NCBI GenBank assembly: GCA_964479465.1
Contig: CAYZMG010000092.1
Span: 1-16,258 of the forward strand
Direction: 5' to 3'
DNA from: CADCTB01 sp964479465
Lineage (GTDB): Bacteria > Actinomycetota > Acidimicrobiia > Acidimicrobiales > AC-14
DNA: 16,258 nt
Both the position numbers and the translations under genes were made by a program. Below the pieces are notes generated by a model. It made no database searches. It was not told the DNA's origin and saw only the letters and a program-made list of their open reading frames with translations. The stretch's first letter is position 1. The number at the start of each line of letters is the position of its first letter. Below, in pieces: positions 1 to 6,663 of this stretch.

Positions 1-1
1 C

Positions 2-502
2 AACGGCATCTCCAACACCGGCAGCCCTCTGGTGTGCACGGCAATCGCCGGAGGCAACGAGCTCCGCTGGCGACCGATGGTCTTTCCCGGGCCAAAGGTT
101 ATTACGTTCCAAAATATTACGTTCTACGCCCCAACAACCTGGGGCGGCCCGGCCGAGATTAGTGGAAACGGAAACGCCGCCGTAGTCGGGACTCTTGCGG
201 GTGGCCGGGGAAGTGTCAACCTTCTGGTCATAACCAACTTTACGGACTCGATCGACACTTTGGTCCCCACAGTCTGTAACGAGTTCCCCGTTGAACGACC
301 ATCGTCCGTCAAGGTGACCGAGTCAGGCTTCCGCCCCGTGGGCGATCGCACTGCGGAGTTCCGTCTTTGGACATCGACTTGTCCGACTCGCGGGCTCGAG
401 GTTCACCGGGCCTGGGTGCTCCCTACTTCAAGGATCGCCATCTACGAACAGTCGGCCCATCCGGAAAACGTTGACGTGGTTACAACGGCAGAGGTGCGGT
501 GA
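2..502 (+). CDS. Unknown protein, 3' part only (runs off left edge)
   Basis: The reading frame is open from the left edge of the window, so the gene is probably cut by it; the first internal start would be GTG at 32. About 166 residues are visible. They are rich in Thr, Val, Gly and Asn, look like beta structure, and carry three scattered cysteines (in LVCTA, TVCNE and TSTCPT contexts). This composition suits an exported or cell-surface domain, but no signal peptide can be seen because the start is missing. I recognise no family. No clear copy of the array repeat lies between this stop and the next gene. Confidence 0.6.
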   Translation, partial: NGISNTGSPLVCTAIAGGNELRWRPMVFPGPKVITFQNITFYAPTTWGGPAEISGNGNAAVVGTLAGGRGSVNLLVITNFTDSIDTLVPTVCNEFPVERPSSVKVTESGFRPVGDRTAEFRLWTSTCPTRGLEVHRAWVLPTSRIAIYEQSAHPENVDVVTTAEVR

Positions 503-549
503 TGAACCAGCTATTGGAATGATCCGGCTGGATTGGCAAAGCACCCACG

Positions 550-777
550 GTGATCGTTGTTTGCGGCCGTACCGAGCTCGGCACGTGCCGGAGTATCGAC
601 ATCGCGCGGGCACCGGAGTGCGGTGTCCATCCTGACGGCCCTGCGGCGCACATCCGGAGACACCTCGACCTTGAACGTATGGGGTGGCAGCTGGTAGAGG
701 CCTACCGCTCGCAGTGGGCGGACCGGCGAGCGGAGTTCGTCGTCGAAGTACTGGATGCTGTCAGGACGCAGAAGTGA
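550..777 (+). CDS. Small unknown protein (75 aa)
   Basis: A GTG-start frame encodes 75 residues. The last 40 are rich in Arg, Glu, Trp and Leu and look like one or two amphipathic helices (around LERMGWQLVEAYRSQW). The first half has two Cys in a CRSID...PECG context. The stop lies 45 nt upstream of the GTGCCG core of the next repeat, the same spacing as for other + strand genes here, which supports it being real. The start is uncertain: there is no good ribosome binding site, and an ATG at about 679 is an alternative. No family recognised. Confidence 0.45.
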   Translation: MIVVCGRTELGTCRSIDIARAPECGVHPDGPAAHIRRHLDLERMGWQLVEAYRSQWADRRAEFVVEVLDAVRTQK

Positions 778-809
778 GGCGCCGTCCCAGCGGCTACTGA
801 GGTCCGGCA

Positions 810-896
810 ACCGAACGGGAAGTGCCGGTAGATCTCGGGCGCCCGCTCGCGCTGTCCGAGCGGTATCGGCCGGAGCCGGCATTCCTGCTCGCCCCG
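810..896 (+). repeat. attC-like array repeat, copy 1
   Basis: The core GTGCCG is at 822-827 and TATCG starts 42 nt later. This copy shows the fold best: GGAA (818-821) and TGCCGG (823-828) pair with CCGGCA (876-881) and TTCC (882-885), leaving G822 unpaired. An inner stem pairs CTCGG (834-838) with CCGAG (856-860). A single extrahelical base on one arm is a known hallmark of integron attC sites. Confidence 0.85.
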
Positions 897-903
897 TTAC
901 AAA

Positions 904-1032
904 CTAGCCGAAGCTGTATCGACCGCCGAGAAGAAAAAACCACACGAACGACCCCACAGCAACGGCCAATATCACAAGACCTACCCAAACAATGACTTTC
1001 GTTGCGGCGTCCGGCTGTTCACGACCCGTCAT
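904..1032 (-). CDS. Tiny single-pass membrane protein (42 aa)
   Basis: An ATG-start frame of 42 residues begins MTGREQPD. One strong membrane span of about 23 residues covers positions 13-35 (VIVWVGLVILAV onward), and a short tail ends in GGRYSFG. The stop sits 8 nt right of repeat copy 1, as for other minus-strand genes in this array, which supports it as the gene of this cassette. It is too short for ordinary gene callers. Function unknown; topology is probably N-terminus in, but this is not certain. Confidence 0.65.
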   Translation of the reverse strand: MTGREQPDAATKVIVWVGLVILAVAVGSFVWFFLLGGRYSFG

Positions 1033-1065
1033 GAGGGTGGGCCCCCCTTCGGGCAGCGCAGGGCT

Positions 1066-1266
1066 GTGCCGCTATTTCTGGGGATCGTCCTCGGCACGTT
1101 TTCATGTCGGCTGGAGAGTGTTGCCGACGGGACGGCGACGCGCCTCGGCGCTGTCGCCCAATTTCCGTCGGCTGAAGACTCTGCCCGGAGCGTTGCCAAG
1201 GATGTGGAAGGGTCCACGGTCTGGCCACCGCCTGGCACCGGCGCTCCGCAGTCTCGCCTTGGGTGA
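1066..1266 (+). CDS. Doubtful small ORF between copies 1 and 2
   Basis: This is the only frame in the 1033-1309 gap whose stop has the usual spacing (56 nt) to the next GTGCCG at 1322. It would encode 66 residues starting at GTG with a hydrophobic stretch (MPLFLGIVLGTF). The GTG start coincides with a GTGCCG that could instead be a decayed repeat copy (1066-1136), in which case translation would start later. No family recognised and no good ribosome binding site. The gap may be non-coding. Confidence 0.2.
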   Translation: MPLFLGIVLGTFSCRLESVADGTATRLGAVAQFPSAEDSARSVAKDVEGSTVWPPPGTGAPQSRLG

Positions 1267-1309
1267 TCTTGGCCTTGGGATCACGATTCATCCAGACCAG
1301 TCTTCACCC

Positions 1310-1378
1310 TCCGAGGGGTACGTGCCGTTCTCCGCCGGTCGTGGAGCCTTGACCGGGCGAGCGCGCTAGCTCGGGAAG
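1310..1378 (+). repeat. attC-like array repeat, copy 2 (short form)
   Basis: The core GTGCCG is at 1322-1327 and is preceded by GGTAC as in other copies. The middle is about 18 nt shorter than usual: CTCGG comes 48 nt after the first G instead of about 66. An inner stem pairs CGCCGGTC (1333-1340) with GACCGGGCG (1351-1359), with one bulged G. The TATCG block is missing. Confidence 0.65.
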
Positions 1379-1587
1379 TTCCGCCATAGCCAACGCCAGA
1401 GCCGGGCGATGCCAAAGGAGAAGACAATGATCACCGGGACCATCACTGATCCAGTGATGCCTAGAAGCACTACCTCTCGAGGGTCACCGATGTCTACGTA
1501 GCCCTTGATCACGGCTCCGAAGATCGTGAGCACGAAGCCGAGAGGGGCTGAGAGGAGCGTGGCGAGCACGGACTCGCGAAGAGTCAT
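1366..1587 (-). CDS. Small two-pass membrane protein (73 aa)
   Basis: ATG start at 1587. Two hydrophobic spans are visible: about residues 7-29 (VLATLLSAPLGFVLTIFGAV) and 40-62 (VLLGITGSVMVPVIIVFSF). They are joined by an acidic loop (GYVDIGDPREV) and followed by a basic, Trp-rich tail (RLWRWLWRNF). This is a helical-hairpin membrane protein of unknown function. The gene is transcribed against the repeat direction and its stop falls at the edge of copy 2. The roughly 140 bp between its start and copy 3 hold nothing I recognise and presumably contain its promoter. Confidence 0.75.
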   Translation of the reverse strand: MTLRESVLATLLSAPLGFVLTIFGAVIKGYVDIGDPREVVLLGITGSVMVPVIIVFSFGIARLWRWLWRNFPS

Positions 1588-1727
1588 GTCTGCCAGCGGC
1601 TGGTCTCGAAACGGTCACCACTCGATTGACATCAACCTCACGCTACGGCGTGCGCGTCTCGGCTCGGACGCTGGATTTAGCCGGGCACTCGTCGGGTCGC
1701 CGATCCCGTCAACGGCTGCGAGCCAGC

Positions 1728-1814
1728 GGCCGGCAGGAAGTGCCGCTTCCTATCGGTCGTCCGTCTCGGCAATCCGGACAGTATCGGCCGCCTGCGGGCT
1801 ACCCGCCGATCTCC
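1728..1814 (+). repeat. attC-like array repeat, copy 3
   Basis: GTGCCG is at 1740-1745, followed by ATCGGTCG, with TATCG at exactly +42 and GGCTACCC in the position of the GTTAC block. An inner stem pairs GTCCG (1759-1763) with CGGAC (1775-1779). Confidence 0.85.
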
Positions 1815-1893
1815 GGCGTCCTGTTGTCCCGGCTGGTGTGTGTGCCTCCCACGTCGAAGGTTGCGGTCGGCCATCGTGGGTTATGTAGCACCA

Positions 1894-2487
1894 CTACCAC
1901 TTCGCCAGCTTCCGGAGCGCAAGAGGGGCAGGTTTGGTCCCGAGCCACGCGAGAAGGTCCTTGGCAAGTAGCTCGGGTGTGGCGTTCTCGGTCGCAACGT
2001 CGTAGTCGTAAGGTACGCCTTCAAGCTCCGCCCACTGGCGGGCGGCGGTTGCTAGGAAACGATCTCCTCGCTCCCGCTCCCGGTTCTCGAGCGTGGCGAG
2101 CTCACAACGGACGCGCACGACATAGGCGGGAAGCCCGGACATGACCCGGGCCGCGGCAGCCCTTCCCCATGGATCCCACAGCCCGAGCTCGACGATCACG
2201 TCGATGCCCGCTTCGACCAAGCCCCGGGCGGCACGGGCACAGCCCTCGCGCACCCGGCGGTCCCATTCGAGCGTTACGAACTCCGGGCGACCTGACGGAA
2301 AGCCGCCGCTGAGCCGGTCGCCCTCGAAGAAGAACCAGGGTCGCGTGGCGGTCCGTTGAACGGCACGGGCCAGGCTCGACTTACCCGAGGAGGATGGACC
2401 CGCGAGGAGGACGCACTGCGGCGGGACCATCTCCTCCCTGGCCGGGTTGGGGCTCACTTTGAAAGGAACCATGTCGCCGTTGCCCAC
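1894..2487 (-). CDS. Chloramphenicol phosphotransferase-like P-loop kinase
   Basis: The protein has a Walker A motif GPSSSGKS at about residues 30-37, an FEGDRL segment with Asp57 where the CPT family has its catalytic Asp, an ELGLWDPWGR strand near 100, and a C-terminal RERERGDRF...EGVPYDYDV region near 137-163. The last is the part most typical of the chloramphenicol 3-O-phosphotransferase-like family (Pfam CPT), cytosolic ATP-dependent kinases. The longest frame starts at GTG 2487. ATG at 2430 would give 178 residues, about the size of the Streptomyces enzyme, but the GGAGG is only 2 nt from it. The real substrate is unknown; antibiotic modification is an inference. It is the gene between copies 3 and 4. 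Confidence 0.8.
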   Translation of the reverse strand: MGNGDMVPFKVSPNPAREEMVPPQCVLLAGPSSSGKSSLARAVQRTATRPWFFFEGDRLSGGFPSGRPEFVTLEWDRRVREGCARAARGLVEAGIDVIVELGLWDPWGRAAAARVMSGLPAYVVRVRCELATLENRERERGDRFLATAARQWAELEGVPYDYDVATENATPELLAKDLLAWLGTKPAPLALRKLAKW

Positions 2488-2507
2488 GCCGTCACCGTAC
2501 GCCGAGC

Positions 2508-2594
2508 TCTGCGCGGGATGTGCCGCTACGGCTCGCTCGGAACGTTGGCTCCGAGGGCGATATCAGCGGTGCTCGGTGTTATTGCTCGGACCTC
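2508..2594 (+). repeat. attC-like array repeat, copy 4
   Basis: GTGCCG is at 2520-2525, TATC at +41, GTTATT then GCTCGG at the right end. An inner stem pairs CTCGG (2536-2540) with CCGAG (2551-2555). The outer arms just outside, CCGAGC (2502-2507) and GCTCGG (2584-2589), also pair perfectly. Confidence 0.88.
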
Positions 2595-2656
2595 ACGGCC
2601 GACTCGTCGTCTTTCTGCTCGTCGACGTTCCCTAGCTTTCGCGGCACCATGGGAGT

Positions 2657-3664
2657 GTGAAGCGTCGGCCCTTGGGCTTGCTCGTTGTCAGCCTCCTCCT
2701 CTTGATGGGGTGCGCTCCAGCCGAGGATGAGGTCTGGCCTCCCCCTTGCCCGAAGCCCAAGCCGACCCGGGTCGCGTATCCAGGGCTGGTCGGGCGCATC
2801 GCGTACAAGACCAGCGCCGGCGGCGGGGCGCACTGCTACGAGCTGTTCGTCATCAACGCCGATGGCAGTGAGATTCGCCAGGTCACGCAACCGGAGACGC
2901 TGGGCTTCAACCTGCAGTGGTCACCGGACGGGCGTCAGCTGGCCTTCGAGGGCACGTGCGGCAGGGAGTGGTGGGATATCTGCATCATCGGTGCCGACGG
3001 TACCGGCCTTCGCGCGATCACCACGGGGCCCGGGAGCAACCGAGAACCGGCGTGGTCTCCTGATGGCTCTCGCATTGCGTTCAGCAAGGGGCCCGAAGGA
3101 GGTGGGACCCGCGACATCTACGTCATCGGTGCCGATGGGACGGGGGAATCGAGGATCACCAGCGACCCAGGCGACGAGAGGGGCCCGGCCTGGTCGCCAG
3201 ACGGAGCGTCCCTTGCCTACGTTGCCATCTCCGGGACCGAGAAGATCCAGCTGGTCGCCCTGAGCGGGGGGACGCCCAGGGTACTGGCGGCTGAAGGGAC
3301 ATCGAACGAATCGCCGGCGTTCTCCCACGACGGCAAGCGCATCGCCTTCTCATCCAACCGCTCAGCGAAGCCAGAATCCGCGTACACGGCGGAGGTGCGC
3401 AAAACCCCTGGCAGCGAGTCGCTTCCGGTCACGAGCGCTCACGACATCTTCGTCGTAGAGGTCAGTGGGCGGGGACTTACTCGCCTCACCCACGATGCCT
3501 CGGCCAACTACTCGCCGGCCTGGTCGCCGGACGACCGCCACATTGCGTTTATCAGCGATCGCGATGGTCGGCAGGAGCTCTACGTCATGGGCGCCGACGG
3601 CACGAACCCCGTCAGGCTCTCTCAGCAGGAGGGTGATGCCGGCTCGCCGTCGTGGGCGCGCTGA
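2657..3664 (+). CDS. TolB-like (PD40) beta-propeller lipoprotein
   Basis: The GTG-start protein has 335 residues. A lipoprotein signal peptide is clear: a basic MKRR start, hydrophobic LLVVSLLLL, and a lipobox LMGC with Cys19. The mature part has repeated PD40 motifs of the form WSPDGxxIAF at about residues 89, 132, 180, 222 (as FSHDG) and 290, each followed by a segment like ELYVIGADGT. This is the beta-propeller repeat of the TolB C-terminal family. Outside a complete Tol-Pal setting such proteins are surface or periplasmic propellers of unknown partner. A GGGAG stretch sits very close upstream of the start. Its stop lies 56 nt before the core of copy 5. Confidence 0.9.
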   Translation: MKRRPLGLLVVSLLLLMGCAPAEDEVWPPPCPKPKPTRVAYPGLVGRIAYKTSAGGGAHCYELFVINADGSEIRQVTQPETLGFNLQWSPDGRQLAFEGTCGREWWDICIIGADGTGLRAITTGPGSNREPAWSPDGSRIAFSKGPEGGGTRDIYVIGADGTGESRITSDPGDERGPAWSPDGASLAYVAISGTEKIQLVALSGGTPRVLAAEGTSNESPAFSHDGKRIAFSSNRSAKPESAYTAEVRKTPGSESLPVTSAHDIFVVEVSGRGLTRLTHDASANYSPAWSPDDRHIAFISDRDGRQELYVMGADGTNPVRLSQQEGDAGSPSWAR

Positions 3665-3707
3665 CATTACGGCAAACGGCTGGCCGACGTGCGCGACCGA
3701 TTTTCGC

Positions 3708-3794
3708 ATTGAGCACGATGTGCCGTGTTCCATCGGTGACGGGCTCTGGAGTAGCAGCCGGTATCGCCGACGCCGGTCGTTCTGCTCGGTCACT
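3708..3794 (+). repeat. attC-like array repeat, copy 5
   Basis: GTGCCG is at 3720-3725, ATCGGTGA follows, GGTATCGCCG has its TATCG at +42, and CTCGG is at 3785-3789. The outer arms pair ACGA (3715-3718) with TCGT (3777-3780). Confidence 0.9.
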
Positions 3795-4036
3795 CTCCGG
3801 CGACCAGCGCTCGTGAATCCGCCGGGGGCCGAAGCCCCCCGGCGGCGGACCCGGCCCGGCTTGAACGGGCGGCCTCCCTCTCCTATTTGCGGCCTCGCCC
3901 TTACCGGGTAGACGAGGCTAGGGCGGGCTCAATCCCATTCTGCCTGGGCTGATGTGGCTCGGCGCCGATTTCAGATCCGTGAATCCAGACCGTGCCACTG
4001 TCCGGGATGGCGAGTCGTCACCATCCGGCGTCGCCG
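3795..4036. other. Cassette without a convincing gene; strong hairpins
   Basis: No reading frame here looks like a real protein: the frames found run through repeats and have no plausible composition. The stretch holds three stable hairpins: 3819-3845, 3854-3870 and 3892-3918. The last pairs GCCTCG with CGAGGC around an inner CCC/GGG stem. On the minus strand 3846-3870 looks like the 3' end of a tRNA. It could be a non-coding RNA cassette or remnants of a recombination event. Confidence 0.4.
3819..3845. terminator. Strong GC-rich hairpin, terminator-like
   Basis: CCGCCGGGGGC (3819-3829), loop CGAA, and GCCCCCCGGCGG (3834-3845) form an 11-bp stem with one bulged C. There is no T-run on either side, so function as an intrinsic terminator is uncertain. 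On the minus strand it lies directly after the tRNA-like segment at 3846-3870; on the plus strand it lies after the propeller gene and copy 5. Confidence 0.45.
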
Positions 4037-4123
4037 GTAGGGGAAGAAGTGCCGTGTTTCGTCCTCGCGCTCCGTTCGCCGTCCGGACGGTATCGACAGC
4101 CGGCGGCAATCCTCATCATGGAC
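4037..4123 (+). repeat. attC-like array repeat, copy 6
   Basis: GTGCCG is at 4049-4054 and GGTATCGAC has its TATCG at exactly +42. An inner stem pairs CGTCC (4060-4064) with GGACG (4085-4089). TGCCG also pairs with CGGCA near 4104-4109. The right flank has diverged (no CTCGG). Confidence 0.8.
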
Positions 4124-4160
4124 ATCGAACGCGTTCCGAGCCTCGCTGGAGCGCCTGCGC

Positions 4161-4583
4161 ATGTGGGCGTTGATCTGGCACCCTTGCTTTATGAGCGGCC
4201 CCCGCCATAGCGGACGTGCAGGGCCGGTCCAGTACTTTCGGTTCAGGGGTCTCGGTGCAGCGTCCGGGTTCAGCCTGCGGATCTCCCTATTGGTCCTATC
4301 CTTTCTCAGCCTCGGGTTTGCGGTATGGAGCGTCACGACCGGCGAGCTGACCCGATTCGTTGCTGGCTTGGCCGGGTTCACCCTCTTTCTCGCCCTCAGC
4401 GTCGGCGCCCAGTACGTCGCCGAGCGAAGCGGAGCGGTCGAACGCGATGTGCGCCGAGAAGAGGAGCTTCGCGCCGAGATGGCCGAGTGGCCTCGCTGGA
4501 AACGGAACTCATTCTTGGTCGCGGGCGTCGTGATCGGAGCCGGCATGATCGCGCTTCGAATCTGGTCTGAAGGATTCCGTTGA
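4161..4583 (+). CDS. Small three-pass membrane protein
   Basis: The ATG at 4161 has a GGAG 9 nt upstream; an in-frame ATG at 4191 is the alternative start. The protein is about 130-140 residues with three hydrophobic spans: ISLLVLSFLSLGFAVWSV, FVAGLAGFTLFLALSVGA, and FLVAGVVIGAGMIALRIW near the C-terminus. Between spans two and three is a charged helix with many Glu and Arg (VERDVRREEELRAEMAEW), likely cytosolic. No family recognised. The stop is 53 nt upstream of the core of copy 7. Confidence 0.75.
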   Translation: MWALIWHPCFMSGPRHSGRAGPVQYFRFRGLGAASGFSLRISLLVLSFLSLGFAVWSVTTGELTRFVAGLAGFTLFLALSVGAQYVAERSGAVERDVRREEELRAEMAEWPRWKRNSFLVAGVVIGAGMIALRIWSEGFR

Positions 4584-4623
4584 ACCGATCGGCTCGGCGA
4601 ACCCATCCTCTGCCGCCCGACGC

Positions 4624-4710
4624 ACCGAGCGAAATGTGCCGATGCTCCTCGGGTGGGTCGCGAACACGTCCTGGCCGATATTGCCGGCGCAGCCGATTCC
4701 TGGCCGGTTG
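4624..4710 (+). repeat. attC-like array repeat, copy 7
   Basis: GTGCCG is at 4636-4641, CTCGG follows at +12, GATATTGCCGGCGC stands in the TATCG block (+43), and GATTCCTGGCCGG resembles the ATTCCTGCTCG end of copy 1. Confidence 0.8.
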
Positions 4711-4841
4711 TCGGCGGCGGGCCAACGAGCGAGATGTGAGAGGAGGCTGCCGGGTCGAGGCACCGAGGCGCATGCCGTTCCTCTCTCCTTGCGCATCACA
4801 GAAGGCCGTGACTGGAGTCCTCAATCGAAGGAGAATGGGGC

Positions 4842-5015
4842 ATGGCTGCACTGTCCTCTCGTGAGAAGGCAAGTCTCACAATCTCCGTCCTCGCCGGTGC
4901 CGTGCTCGTTGTCGGCATCCTGATGGAGATGTGGCTGACCGTCGGAGCGATGGTGCTCCTAATCATTGGCCAGCTCGGAACCTTCTTTAGCGGCTGGCGA
5001 GCACGTCGTTCCTGA
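4842..5015 (+). CDS. Tiny membrane protein (57 aa)
   Basis: The ATG at 4842 has a very good ribosome binding site, AAGGAG, 8 nt upstream, one of the clearest in the window. The 57-residue product starts MAALSSREKA. It has two hydrophobic stretches (SVLAGAVLVVGILMEMW and VGAMVLLIIGQLGTFF) with only a short break, then a basic end WRARRS. It is a one- or two-span membrane protein of unknown function. It is the single gene between copies 7 and 8, and its stop is 43 nt before the next core. Confidence 0.8.
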   Translation: MAALSSREKASLTISVLAGAVLVVGILMEMWLTVGAMVLLIIGQLGTFFSGWRARRS

Positions 5016-5045
5016 CACCGGAGACGTGATCGAGGCTAGGCAGGT

Positions 5046-5132
5046 ACCGACCGAGACGTGCCGGTACCCATCGGTCGCTGGCTCGCGCTGTCCGGGCGGG
5101 ATCGACGTCGACTGGCGTTACCGATCGGGTCA
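5046..5132 (+). repeat. attC-like array repeat, copy 8
   Basis: GTGCCG is at 5058-5063, then ATCGGTCG, GATCGACG at +42, GTTACC, and ATCGGGTCACC at the right end. The outer arms GACCGA (5049-5054) and TCGGGTC (5125-5131) pair with one bulge. Confidence 0.9.
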
Positions 5133-5208
5133 CCCGAAGCCGCGTGCCGCCGCTCCTGAGCGATCACCGGCGCCTTTTGTCGGTCCCTCCTCCACCCTCG
5201 GCGGGGCC

Positions 5209-5613
5209 TCACCCCTGCGGAGCTGAGCGGCGCATCCCTCGGTACCAGCCAATGGCAATGGTCCCAATGGACAGGAACTCAATCCCCGCTGCTGTGCCGA
5301 TCACCTGAAGAATGACCCCTCGGTAAAGCGTCAACGCGATCCAGCACCCCACGATGCCCACGGAAGCCATCCCGAGCGCGAATCGCAGTACGGTCCCCTG
5401 AGCAGACTTGTCAGGCGACGGGGACCCCGGACGTCGTCCTTGCTCGCCGATCGCGATCACAGCGGGAACTATCGCCAATGGACCCACCGGGAGTAGCGCT
5501 AGCCACGCCAGCGACACACCCGACTTGGCGACCGGCAACAGCGCACAAACCGACGCTGTGACACCGACTACCACCAGGACGACGGGCCACGGGTTCTCGT
5601 ACTCGGTCCACAC
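5209..5613 (-). CDS. Membrane protein, four predicted spans (134 aa)
   Basis: I place the start at GTG 5613 (MWTEYENPW) because the frame's earlier starts run into repeat copy 9. Four hydrophobic spans are visible: WPVVLVVVGVTASVCALLPV, WLALLPVGPLAIVPAVIAIG, FALGMASVGIVGCWIALTL and VILQVIGTAAGIEFLSIGTIAIGW. Between spans two and three is a polar loop (GRRPGSPSPDKSAQ), and a basic tail follows. Function unknown. It is transcribed against the repeat direction. Confidence 0.75.
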   Translation of the reverse strand: MWTEYENPWPVVLVVVGVTASVCALLPVAKSGVSLAWLALLPVGPLAIVPAVIAIGEQGRRPGSPSPDKSAQGTVLRFALGMASVGIVGCWIALTLYRGVILQVIGTAAGIEFLSIGTIAIGWYRGMRRSAPQG

Positions 5614-5639
5614 GCCGTGACCGTATCGTCCAGGGGTCG

Positions 5640-5726
5640 GCCGAACTGTACGTGCCGATCCTGGTCGGTGGGGACGTAGCGCTCGGCCGTGCTTGGCCGG
5701 ACACCCGCTTCCGACATGCGGCGAAC
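5640..5726 (+). repeat. attC-like array repeat, copy 9 (right half diverged)
   Basis: The left half is good: GTACGTGCCG (core 5652-5657) followed by TCGGT. The right half keeps only TTGGCCGGACACC in the place of TATCGCCGGCGCC (+42). It sits between the start of one minus-strand gene and the end of the next. Confidence 0.7.
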
Positions 5727-5778
5727 GTGACGGACCGCACTGGGGCCCCATGGAGAACCCGTAACCTCGAGTGAGAAC

Positions 5779-6006
5779 CTAGTTCCCTCGCCGAAGGTAG
5801 AGCCAACAGGCGAGCCCGCCCGTGACGATGATCCAAGCGGCGAGACCTTCGTAGCTGAGCTGGTCTGCACCCGTCATGAGCCCGAGGATGGTGAGGGCGA
5901 TACCGAAGACGCAAAGCCCTGCACTAACCGTGGCGGCGTGCCGCCAGTCCCAGTCGTGTCCGTCGTAGCGGCCACAGTAGGGACACGGTTTCTTGGCTAC
6001 TGCCAT
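5779..6006 (-). CDS. Small membrane protein with zinc-ribbon-like start (75 aa)
   Basis: The ATG at 6006 opens with MAVAKKPCPYCGRYDGHDWDWRH. A CPYC knuckle and several His/Asp resemble half of a zinc ribbon, but there is no second CxxC, so metal binding would need His/Asp or a dimer. Two membrane spans follow: ATVSAGLCVFGIALTILGLM and GLAAWIIVTGGLACWLYL. The end is basic (RRGN). This arrangement of a cytosolic Cys knuckle and a helical hairpin is common in small envelope proteins of unknown role. Confidence 0.8.
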   Translation of the reverse strand: MAVAKKPCPYCGRYDGHDWDWRHAATVSAGLCVFGIALTILGLMTGADQLSYEGLAAWIIVTGGLACWLYLRRGN

Positions 6007-6099
6007 GGATCAGAGATGTCGCTGCCGATCATGCCCGCCGTGCGCATTCTCCATGGTGTGAGCTTGCCATCGATTCGGAGCGTGTGAGCGTCCACCTTC

Positions 6100-6186
6100 A
6101 GCAACCAGGATGTGCCGTGGTGCATCGGTTGGGCGACGCGGCAAACCGATCGGGATCGACGGTGCCACCGGCTTACGCTTTGATGG
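6100..6186 (+). repeat. attC-like array repeat, copy 10
   Basis: GTGCCG is at 6112-6117, GATCGACG at +42, CTTACGCTTTG at the right end. The inner stem is perfect: ATCGGTT (6124-6130) with AACCGAT (6144-6150). Confidence 0.88.
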
Positions 6187-6223
6187 GCCATACCCCCAGA
6201 GACCCTCCAAGCGAGGATGGATC

Positions 6224-6631
6224 ATGCACGAGGAGCTTGTCGGCGCGTACTGGGAGGGTTGGCGCCTTCTTCGGGGCAACAGAGACGAACGCCTCTCGGC
6301 AGAGCACCGGGATCGCTGGGCAGATAACGCGGTGGAGGACGCCGTGGAGGGTGGCCAACCTTCATCGGTAGCTCTGCTCGTCGCGCTGGCGGAGGGCGCC
6401 CCGTCCGATGACGATGCTGGCTTGATCGGAGCCGGACCCCTGGAGAACCTCCTGGCTGCTCATGGCCGGCGCATGTCTCGGCCCGACGGCGCCGCGTTGC
6501 TCGAACAACTCGATGCTGCCGCTCGCACGAGTCCGCGATTCAGGCGCGCCCTTCGCAGTGTGAACGTGGGCGACGAGGTGCCGGCCGAGGTACGAGAGCG
6601 GCTGTTCCGGTTCCTCCGAGCCCCTGAATAG
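6224..6631 (+). CDS. DUF6869-like protein
   Basis: I choose ATG 6224, preceded by a GAGG about 8 nt upstream, because the longer frame would run into copy 10. The 135-residue product is soluble and helical. The segments ALLVALAEGAP, LIGAGPLENLLAAHG and ARTSPRFRRALRSV, followed by a VRERLFRFLRAPE end, match what I know of the DUF6869 family, often found in accessory or immunity-like settings. No catalytic motif is evident. The next gene starts 32 nt downstream in the same direction with no repeat between, so the cassette may carry two genes. Confidence 0.75.
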   Translation: MHEELVGAYWEGWRLLRGNRDERLSAEHRDRWADNAVEDAVEGGQPSSVALLVALAEGAPSDDDAGLIGAGPLENLLAAHGRRMSRPDGAALLEQLDAAARTSPRFRRALRSVNVGDEVPAEVRERLFRFLRAPE

Positions 6632-6663
6632 CTCCACGTCTGAGGCGCCCGACCGAGGGCGTC

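Noticed and set aside
573..660. A GTGCCG at 585 as another array repeat
   Set aside because: It lies inside the probable gene 550-777, and the later blocks (TATCG at +42, GTTAC, CTCGG) are missing.
1054..1140. A GTGCCG at 1066 as another array repeat
   Set aside because: Only the first block and a loose TGTCGG match; spacing is off. It may be a decayed copy but cannot be supported.
3846..3935. A complete tRNA gene on the minus strand
   Set aside because: The T-arm is perfect, but no matching 5' acceptor strand and no proper anticodon arm can be found.
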